Positions 41,914-47,317 of a DNA stretch of 47,317 bases are shown one piece after another; positions within the stretch are counted from its first letter, which is position 1, and each line of letters begins with the position of its first letter. The notes beneath the pieces are model-generated. The model saw nothing but the letters and a program-made list of their open reading frames with translations. It was not told where the DNA came from and did no database searches. Position numbers and translations under genes: made by a program. Source of the DNA: an uncultured beta proteobacterium (lineage in GTDB: Bacteria; Pseudomonadota; Gammaproteobacteria; Burkholderiales; Burkholderiaceae_C); contig CAINUX010000074.1 of the NCBI GenBank assembly GCA_903853895.1, forward strand, positions 1 through 47,317, written 5' to 3'.

Positions 41914-42291
41914 ATGCAATCCCATACTCAATCCTCGAAAGCGCGTACCAACCGCAAAGTGCCGGTTGAGCAATGGCCTGAGTCCCTGGAGATACTGCGG
42001 CATCTGGCCTTACAGAAAAAAGCGGTGTCCATTAGGGCGTTGGCGCACGATGTCAGCGCTCCTGAGATATCCACACGCAACCGCCTGGCGCGGCTCGAAG
42101 CCCTGGGTGCCGTCGAGGCTAACCGGGCAACTGCAATCCTTGGACCTGGCAAACAGGTGACCTGCGCCCACTATGTAATCACGCAGTACGGGCGCGACTG
42201 CGTAGTCTCCCGTGGCCAAACTACGTCCAGTGTCTCCAGGCTTTGTGTGAACAGTGTTTTTGCGCTGGCCCGCGCGATGAACCTAGCCTAA
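41914..42291 (+). CDS. Small winged-helix DNA-binding protein, function unknown
   Basis: 125 residues. The middle (SLEILRHLALQKKAVSIRAL, then STRNRLARLEALGAVEA) reads as a helix-turn-helix with recognition helix and wing, similar to MarR/Lrp-type domains but not assignable to a named family. No ligand or dimerisation domain is obvious. It is divergent from nrtA, and its promoter would share the upstream region holding the NtrC site, so it may be part of the nitrate circuit (inference). The start is uncertain; ATG 41914 is the first in-frame ATG inside the plausible region. Its last 9 bases overlap the nasT-like gene. Confidence 0.6.
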   Translation: MQSHTQSSKARTNRKVPVEQWPESLEILRHLALQKKAVSIRALAHDVSAPEISTRNRLARLEALGAVEANRATAILGPGKQVTCAHYVITQYGRDCVVSRGQTTSSVSRLCVNSVFALARAMNLA

Positions 42292-42930
42292 CAAATCCAC
42301 CGCGTCGAGCATGCGCTGGGACACTTCAACCACTTTCAGGCTCTTGTCCATCGCGGTCTTGCGTAGTTTTTCGTAGGCCGCCTGTTCGCTCAAGCCCTGG
42401 CGCTGCATGAGCAGGCCTTTGGCGCGGTCGATGATGCGGCGATTTTTGAGTTCGGTGCTGAGGTCCTGTACTTCGGTCTTGGCATCGGCCAGTTCCGCCC
42501 GCAGTGCCTGGTCCTGCTCAAAGCGGGCCATGGCAACGTCCAGGATAGGGCGTATACGCTCTGCCGACAAACCGGCCACGATGTAGGCGGACACGCCTGC
42601 CGCCACGGCGGCGCGGGCGTTGGAACTGTCGTTGTCATTGGTGAACATGACAATCGGGCGGCGGGCATCCCGCGTGGCCATGACCACGTGCTCCAGTGCG
42701 TCACGCGCCTCGCTCTCGGCGTCCAGAATGATCAGGTCGGGTTGCAACTGGGCCAAGCGTTCCTGCAGGAACGTGTCGGCTGGCAAGGAGGCCACCAGGT
42801 TGAAGCCGCTTTCCAGCAAGCCAATGCGCAGACTGCGCGAGCGTTCGGCTTGGCTCAGCGCATGGGTGTCGTCTGGGTCGGCGACGTCCAGGTCTGGGGC
42901 GATTACGACAATGCGCAGGGCTTCTAGCAT
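42283..42930 (-). CDS. nasT: NasT-like ANTAR-domain response regulator
   Basis: 215 residues. Receiver-like domain at about 5-135 with phosphoacceptor region LIILDAES, followed by a short coiled region and an ANTAR domain at about 155-210 (RRIIDRAKGLLMQRQGLSEQ). NasT relieves termination in nitrate assimilation leaders and is normally held by nitrate-sensing NasS; no separate NasS gene is visible here. It starts inside the GNAT gene's end (7-base overlap), so the two are probably co-transcribed. Confidence 0.88.
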   Translation of the reverse strand: MLEALRIVVIAPDLDVADPDDTHALSQAERSRSLRIGLLESGFNLVASLPADTFLQERLAQLQPDLIILDAESEARDALEHVVMATRDARRPIVMFTNDNDSSNARAAVAAGVSAYIVAGLSAERIRPILDVAMARFEQDQALRAELADAKTEVQDLSTELKNRRIIDRAKGLLMQRQGLSEQAAYEKLRKTAMDKSLKVVEVSQRMLDAVDLLG

Positions 42931-43733
42931 GGGCTATTTGACGCAATATTCGCGCCAATGGAGGGCGGATTCTGGGGTTTGCGCCAGTAGTGGTAGCGCC
43001 AGGCGGTCGCGAATCCGGCGCGGCCGTACAGGGCGAAGGCCGAAGCATTGTCTTCTTCCACCTGCAAAAACACGCCTTCCATTGCACGGTCGGTCGCTGC
43101 ATCGGCCAGCCCCGCCAGTACACGGGTCGCCAGACCCCGGCCGCGGTGGGTGGGCAGGGTGCGCATGCCGTGGATGCTGCACCAGCCCTGGCTGAACGCG
43201 GCGGTGCCGGCGGCCACGGACTGTCCGTCTTCTTCCACACAGGCGTACATGATGTGCGGGCTACGGCTTAACGCCTGGACCCGGTGTGCGCCGTCGACCG
43301 GGTCAAAGCCCTCGGCCAGGTAAACGCTGGACCACGCGGCTCCGGGGCTGGCGCTCACGCGCGCGGGCAGGTCGCAGCACAGTGCACGCATAGCCCGCAC
43401 ACTGCCAACCTGCAGCAGCGTGGGTTGCTGGGCCTGGTAGCCGCGGCGTGCGAGTTCGGCGTGCACGGATGCCAGGCCTGGCACGTCGGCTACGCGGTAA
43501 GCCGCCGGCAATCCGCGGGCGGCATACAGGGTTTCGATTGTGGCGATGTCCCGGCCTTCGATGCAGCTGTGGCGCAAGGGCACGGCGCTCTTGGCGCGTC
43601 CAATCGTGGAGCTGTCAAAGGGCACTAGCCAGCCTTCAATTTCCAGAGTGGCCGGGGGCGCCACTGCGTCGAGGGTAGCGCGCTCCAGGCTGGCTATGTC
43701 GTTGTCTTGCAGTGGCAGGTGCTGGGTGTGCAT
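42924..43733 (-). CDS. GNAT-family N-acetyltransferase
   Basis: 269 residues. The C-terminal half carries the acetyl-CoA-binding motif A (MRTLPTHRGRGLATRVLAGL) and motif B (NASAFALYGRAGFATAWRYHY) of GNAT enzymes. The N-terminal half looks like a degenerate second GNAT-like domain. Acceptor unknown. Upstream of and overlapping nasT; whether it is part of the nitrate regulon is unclear. Divergent from tsaD. Confidence 0.85.
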   Translation of the reverse strand: MHTQHLPLQDNDIASLERATLDAVAPPATLEIEGWLVPFDSSTIGRAKSAVPLRHSCIEGRDIATIETLYAARGLPAAYRVADVPGLASVHAELARRGYQAQQPTLLQVGSVRAMRALCCDLPARVSASPGAAWSSVYLAEGFDPVDGAHRVQALSRSPHIMYACVEEDGQSVAAGTAAFSQGWCSIHGMRTLPTHRGRGLATRVLAGLADAATDRAMEGVFLQVEEDNASAFALYGRAGFATAWRYHYWRKPQNPPSIGANIASNSPC

Positions 43734-43817
43734 GGCGAAAGGATTTACGGGCAGACCCTATTGTGACGAGGGCAAACGGAGCACTTCCTCTAAACTTACG
43801 GCCTCACAGGGGAAAAC

Positions 43818-44924
43818 ATGCTGGTTTTGGGGATTGAGTCGTCGTGTGACGAAACGGGTGTGGCCCTGGTGCACTGGCACGACCAGTCGATGCCCAAGCT
43901 GTTGTCGCATGCGTTGTACAGCCAGATTGACATGCACCAGGCTTTTGGCGGTGTGGTGCCCGAGTTGGCCAGCCGTGACCATATTCGTCGGGTGTTGCCG
44001 CTTACACAGGAGGTGCTGCTTGCAGGCAATCGGACGCTATCGGACGTCGACGTGGTGGCCTACACACGGGGTCCGGGTCTCGCGGGTGCGTTGCTGGTGG
44101 GCGCTGGTGTGGCCTGTGCATTAGGTGCGGCTTTGGACAAGCCGGTATTGGGTGTGCACCATCTGGAAGGGCATTTGCTGTCCCCTTTTCTGAGCGCCGA
44201 CCCGCCTGAATTTCCGTTTGTCGCCCTGCTGGTGTCGGGCGGGCACACGCAGTTGATGCGGGTGGACGGGGTGGGGCGCTACCAGCTGCTGGGCGAAACC
44301 ATCGACGATGCTGCTGGTGAGGCGTTCGACAAGTCAGCCAAGCTCATGGGCCTGGGCTACCCAGGCGGCCCGGCGTTGGCAAAAATGGCGGAGCAGGGCG
44401 ATGCAGCAGCCTATGCGCTACCGCGCCCTTTGCTGAAAAGCGGCAACCTCGATTTCTCATTTGCGGGTCTCAAAACAGCAGTGCTGGTGCAAGCCCAACG
44501 CATGGTGGCCGCCGAGCGGGCTCAGTTGCTGGGGCAACAGCCTCCACAAGTACAACCCACCGGCAGCAGCACGGCGGGTTTTGATGCCCTGCCAATTGCG
44601 CAGCAGTGCGACCTGGCGGCCTCGACCCAGGCGGCCATAGTGGAAGTGCTGGCGAAGAAGTCCTTGTTGGCGCTGAAACACACCGGACTGCAGCGGTTGG
44701 TGGTGGCCGGCGGCGTGGGCGCCAATCGCGCGCTGCGCGAGCAACTCAACGCAGCCTGCGCCAACCGCAGTGTGCGGGTGCATTACCCGGAGCTGCATTT
44801 GTGCACGGACAACGGCGCCATGATCGCCATGGCGGCCGCGATGCGCCTGCAAAGCGGTCTGCAGCAGGCCAGCAAGACTTACGCCTTTGACGTCAAGCCG
44901 CGCTGGCCGCTGGACAGCCTTTAG
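43818..44924 (+). CDS. tsaD: tRNA t6A37 threonylcarbamoyltransferase TsaD
   Basis: 368 residues. Transfers threonylcarbamoyl to A37 of ANN-decoding tRNAs. ASKHA-fold motifs: [17 protein letters not shown] at the start, metal-binding [16 protein letters not shown] (the H-x3-H of the family), VSGGHTQL and [23 protein letters not shown] precedes the ATG. The stop overlaps the convergent heat shock gene by 4 bases. Essential in most bacteria. Confidence 0.95.
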   Translation: MLVLGIESSCDETGVALVHWHDQSMPKLLSHALYSQIDMHQAFGGVVPELASRDHIRRVLPLTQEVLLAGNRTLSDVDVVAYTRGPGLAGALLVGAGVACALGAALDKPVLGVHHLEGHLLSPFLSADPPEFPFVALLVSGGHTQLMRVDGVGRYQLLGETIDDAAGEAFDKSAKLMGLGYPGGPALAKMAEQGDAAAYALPRPLLKSGNLDFSFAGLKTAVLVQAQRMVAAERAQLLGQQPPQVQPTGSSTAGFDALPIAQQCDLAASTQAAIVEVLAKKSLLALKHTGLQRLVVAGGVGANRALREQLNAACANRSVRVHYPELHLCTDNGAMIAMAAAMRLQSGLQQASKTYAFDVKPRWPLDSL

Positions 44925-45301
44925 TGCACGACCAGTTCGGTGGCGTTGCTCACAGGCACCTTCTTGACCAGCTTCAGGGTCAGCACACCGTTCTCCAGTT
45001 TGGCCTCACTCAGTGCCGTGTCAATGTCCTGCGGCAACTCATAGGCCGCGTTGTAACGGCGGGTGGCGCCTTCCTTACTGGCGATGCGCACGACCGCGCC
45101 TTCGATGGCGATGGACAGTTGGTCTTTGGCGATACCTGGCATGTCCAATGTGAGGGTGAACGATGTTTCGTCCTGCGTGTATGCAACCGCCTTGTTCGCG
45201 TTGGCGCGCAGTGCGTCATCCATAAAGCGCTCCAGCGTTCGGCCCGCCTGTGCATAGGCTTGGCGACGCAATTGGGGCTGGGCGGTAGTGGCAAAAAACA
45301 T
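44921..45301 (-). CDS. Small heat shock protein (Hsp20/alpha-crystallin)
   Basis: 126 residues. Alpha-crystallin domain with [20 protein letters not shown] at its start and the conserved [13 protein letters not shown] near the end. ATP-independent holdase chaperone. ATG 45301 has AGGAG just upstream. N-terminal arm is short, and there is no obvious I-x-I tail motif; the end reads TELVVH. Confidence 0.85.
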   Translation of the reverse strand: MFFATTAQPQLRRQAYAQAGRTLERFMDDALRANANKAVAYTQDETSFTLTLDMPGIAKDQLSIAIEGAVVRIASKEGATRRYNAAYELPQDIDTALSEAKLENGVLTLKLVKKVPVSNATELVVH

Positions 45302-45394
45302 GGTGGGACTCCTAGTACACTGCGCGGCTCTCACAGCGAGCGCCGCATGGATCTAAGCTGCGACTCTTCTTCTAATTTTCAAGAAAAAAATCAC

Positions 45395-46681
45395 ATGTTT
45401 ATTCTTCTCCGTTGGGTCTTGAAAACCGTATCCGTGGCGCTATGTGCTCTGGCGCTGCTGGGCAGCGCTGCCCATGCACAAACGCCTGCAGCGCCGGTCA
45501 AGCTGGCCATGATCGAGGCCCTGAGTGGCCCCAATGCCAACGCTGGCGAGGCCGTGTTTCGCAACTTGGTCTGGGCCGTCGAGCGGGTTAATGCGCGCGG
45601 GGGTGTGAAACTGGCATTGGAGCGCTATGACAGCAAGGGCCAAAATGAAGAAGCCCTTTCGGCATTGCGCTCGGCCATCGATAACGGTGTGCGTATCGTT
45701 TTGCAGGGCAATTCCTCGGCCAATGCGGCAGCGTTGATTGATGCCATCAATAAGCACAATGAGCGTGACCCGGCCCGGCGCGTGCTGTTCCTGAATTACT
45801 CCGCGGTCGATCCGTCACTGACGAATGAGAAATGCAGTTTCTGGCACTTTCGCTTCGATGCCCACGCCGATATGCGCATGGCTGCGCTGATGGATGTGAT
45901 CAAGGATGACAAGTCGCTCAAAGGTGTTTACCTGATCGGGCAGGACTACAGCTTTGGCCAATCGGTGCTGCGCGAGGCGCGGCGCCAGTTGGGTGTGCAG
46001 CGACCGGATGTGCACATCGTGGGCGAAGAGTTGCACCCCATGGCCCGCGTAAAAGACTTTTTGCCTTACCTTGCCAAGATCAAGGCCAGCGGCGCCCAGG
46101 CAGTGATCACCGGCAATTGGGGCAATGACCTGACCTTGATGATCAAGGCCGCCAAAGAGGTGGGCTTTGACGGCAAGTTCTATACGTTTTATGGAAACGC
46201 TCTGGGTGCGCCCGCAGCAATTGGGGATGCGGGCATTGGCAAGGTGGTGGCCGTAGCCGATTGGCTGCCCAATGTCCAGACAGCCGCCAGTGAGGCGTTT
46301 TACAAATCCTTCCGGGCACGCTACCCGGCAGCCGCAGACGACTACGTGCACATGCGCATGCAACTCCTGATCGAAGCACTCGCTCAGGCCCTGGAGGGGG
46401 CGGCCAAACAAGGCGTATCAACTACCGCAGGTGTTTTTGACATTGCAGCCTTGGCGACTCAGCTCGAAAAGGCCAGCGTGTCGTTGAGCGGACAGTCGGG
46501 CACCATGCGTGCCGCGGACCATCAGTTTCAGCAACCTCTGGTTGTGGGGATCATGGATCGCCAGGGTGTGCCAGGCGTCAAGTTTGACGTGGAGGGATCG
46601 GGCTACGGGTTCCGTGTTGCCAAGACCCTGACGCCGGAGGCAGCCGAACTACCCACCAGCTGCAAGATGCAACGCCCTTGA
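45395..46681 (+). CDS. Branched-chain amino acid-type ABC substrate-binding protein
   Basis: 428 residues. Signal peptide (VALCALALLGSAAHA), then a Leu/Ile/Val-binding-protein fold: IEALSGPNANAGEAVFRNLV, then QGNSSANAAALIDAINKHNE and GVYLIGQDYSFGQSVLREAR. No permease or ATPase genes are adjacent, so it is an orphan binding protein or pairs with a transporter elsewhere. Ligand unknown. ATG 45395 gives a good signal peptide; the long upstream frame runs antisense through the heat shock gene. Confidence 0.87.
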   Translation: MFILLRWVLKTVSVALCALALLGSAAHAQTPAAPVKLAMIEALSGPNANAGEAVFRNLVWAVERVNARGGVKLALERYDSKGQNEEALSALRSAIDNGVRIVLQGNSSANAAALIDAINKHNERDPARRVLFLNYSAVDPSLTNEKCSFWHFRFDAHADMRMAALMDVIKDDKSLKGVYLIGQDYSFGQSVLREARRQLGVQRPDVHIVGEELHPMARVKDFLPYLAKIKASGAQAVITGNWGNDLTLMIKAAKEVGFDGKFYTFYGNALGAPAAIGDAGIGKVVAVADWLPNVQTAASEAFYKSFRARYPAAADDYVHMRMQLLIEALAQALEGAAKQGVSTTAGVFDIAALATQLEKASVSLSGQSGTMRAADHQFQQPLVVGIMDRQGVPGVKFDVEGSGYGFRVAKTLTPEAAELPTSCKMQRP

Positions 46682-46688
46682 ATCGGGC

Positions 46689-46694
46689 TATAAT
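46689..46694 (+). promoter_or_regulatory. Candidate -10 box of rpsO
   Basis: GGCTATAATCG contains a perfect TATAAT. The -35 is weak. A start near 46701 leaves a leader of about 80 bases in which S15 autoregulation could act. Confidence 0.5.
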
Positions 46695-46779
46695 CGAGCG
46701 GCTTTGCATACGGCAGGGCGCACGCCAGGAGCAGTTCCAGCACCCGGCGCAAGTTGAAAACCATACCTAGGAAATAGAA

Positions 46780-47046
46780 ATGATTGCATCCAGCATCAAA
46801 GCCGCTGTTGTCAAAGACAACGCCCGCAGCCCATCCGATACCGGCAGCCCAGAAGTGCAAGTTGCACTGTTGACCGCCCGTATCAACGAACTCATGCCCC
46901 ACTTCAAGACGCACGCCAAAGACCACCACGGTCGCCGCGGTCTGGTGCGCATGGTTAACACGCGCAAGAGCCTGTTGGCCTACCTGAACCGCGTGGACCA
47001 CGACCGTTACGTCGCGCTGATCGCCAAGTTGGGTCTGCGCAAGTAA
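46780..47046 (+). CDS. rpsO: 30S ribosomal protein S15
   Basis: 88 residues, standard length. Typical S15 sequence: [20 protein letters not shown], then [20 protein letters not shown]. Binds the 16S rRNA central domain early in 30S assembly. Followed by a strong terminator and then pnp, the order conserved in many proteobacteria. Confidence 0.97.
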   Translation: MIASSIKAAVVKDNARSPSDTGSPEVQVALLTARINELMPHFKTHAKDHHGRRGLVRMVNTRKSLLAYLNRVDHDRYVALIAKLGLRK

Positions 47047-47065
47047 GCGTTGCATTGAATGACAG

Positions 47066-47100
47066 ACGCCTGAGTTAGTTCACTAGCTCAGGCGTTTTTT
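47066..47100 (+). terminator. Intrinsic terminator of rpsO
   Basis: ACGCCTGAGTTAG (47066-47078) pairs with CTAGCTCAGGCGT (47083-47095), 13 pairs with one G-U and a 4-base loop, followed by six T. Confidence 0.9.
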
Positions 47101-47162
47101 ACTTCGGAGACGGCAAAAACAGAGCGAAGCTGTGTCATTCCACGGAAATTGGCGGTTCATTT

Positions 47163-47192
47163 GAACCGGACCTTGAGGAACCGGACCTTGAG
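47163..47192 (+). repeat. Tandem 15-base repeat in the pnp leader
   Basis: GAACCGGACCTTGAG occurs twice in perfect tandem (47163-47177 and 47178-47192) in the 190-base region between the rpsO terminator and pnp. Confidence 0.85.
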
Positions 47193-47236
47193 TTTCTCTG
47201 GAATGGCATCGTGTTCTGCGTTGTTGCCTCCGGGCT

Positions 47237-47259
47237 TGGCAGGTGGCCTTTACCTGCCA
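47237..47259 (+). promoter_or_regulatory. Leader hairpin before pnp
   Basis: TGGCAGGT pairs perfectly with ACCTGCCA over a 7-base loop, 31 bases before the pnp start. Enteric pnp messengers carry a leader stem cut by RNase III for autoregulation; this may be the counterpart. Confidence 0.5.
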
Positions 47260-47290
47260 GCGGATTCCCGCACTATCAGGAGATGAAACA

Positions 47291-47317
47291 ATGAGCATTT
47301 TCAACAAAGTTACCAAG
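47291..47317 (+). CDS. pnp: Polyribonucleotide nucleotidyltransferase, 5' end only
   Basis: Nine codons (MSIFNKVTK) run off the window end. The start matches PNPase of this bacterial group as I remember it, the position after rpsO fits, and AGGAG precedes the ATG at good spacing. Confidence 0.75.

Noticed and set aside
44924-45394. Long N-terminal extension of the periplasmic binding protein
   Set aside because: It runs antisense through the Hsp20 gene; the ATG at 45395 gives a proper signal peptide.

Overview
The window looks like a chromosome segment of a betaproteobacterium of the Comamonadaceae, closest in flavour to Rhodoferax. Gene content, codon bias and the rpsO-pnp, rpsU-yqeY and darP/pmbA gene orders point that way, as does a short dispersed repeat ending in CACGAGGGCTA that I recall from this family (from memory, not searched). 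There are no rRNA or tRNA genes, CRISPR arrays, transposase genes or prophage genes.

Layout: 210-4684 is a tightly overlapped signalling operon: CheY-like receiver, CheC-like phosphatase, PAS-GGDEF and PAS-PAS-PAS-GGDEF-EAL. 4715-13177 is mostly housekeeping: suhB, trmJ, cysE, mog, darP, pmbA, yqeY, rpsU, a serine/threonine dehydratase-like enzyme and pssA. It is interrupted at 10146-10592 by a long palindromic MITE-like element. 13230-21182 holds a membrane-anchored Ser/Thr kinase, a cytochrome c lipoprotein, a HAD phosphatase, a BaiN-like flavoprotein, a VOC protein, an acid phosphatase, cobA and ybiB. 21193-27605 is a second c-di-GMP region: a membrane GGDEF protein ending in hemerythrin, then a translationally coupled trio of CHASE8-like/HAMP/GGDEF cyclase, YfiR-like periplasmic protein and TonB-dependent receptor. 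27624-42930 is a nitrate assimilation island: nasA, nirD, a PilJ-domain protein, nirB, a REC-ANTAR-PilJ fusion regulator, a third large PAS-GGDEF-EAL protein, nrtD, nrtB, nrtA, a small wHTH protein and a NasT-like ANTAR regulator. 42924-47317 carries a GNAT enzyme, tsaD, a small heat shock protein, a periplasmic binding protein, rpsO and the first codons of pnp.

The regulation of the nitrate genes is the best supported new reading. nirB and nrtA each have a near-perfect sigma-54 promoter. Each promoter is followed within about 15 nt by two RNA hairpins with hexanucleotide loops carrying A1 and G4, the signature of ANTAR-protein targets. The nrtA leader also has a long intrinsic terminator before the gene, and a perfect NtrC-type dyad lies about 150 bp upstream of its promoter. 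Two ANTAR regulators encoded alongside are the natural readers. The inferred logic is nitrogen limitation (NtrC/sigma-54) AND nitrate or nitrite (ANTAR antitermination). The GGDEF-EAL gene 24 bp after nrtD may tie this switch to c-di-GMP.

The most likely under-described system is the trio at 23447-27605. It resembles the YfiBNR c-di-GMP module, but the outer-membrane partner is a TonB-dependent receptor and the YfiR-like protein has no cysteines. At least seven copies of the dispersed repeat occur. Four lie inside open reading frames, one supplies the ribosome binding site of nirD, and one sits between the NtrC site and the sigma-54 promoter of nrtA.
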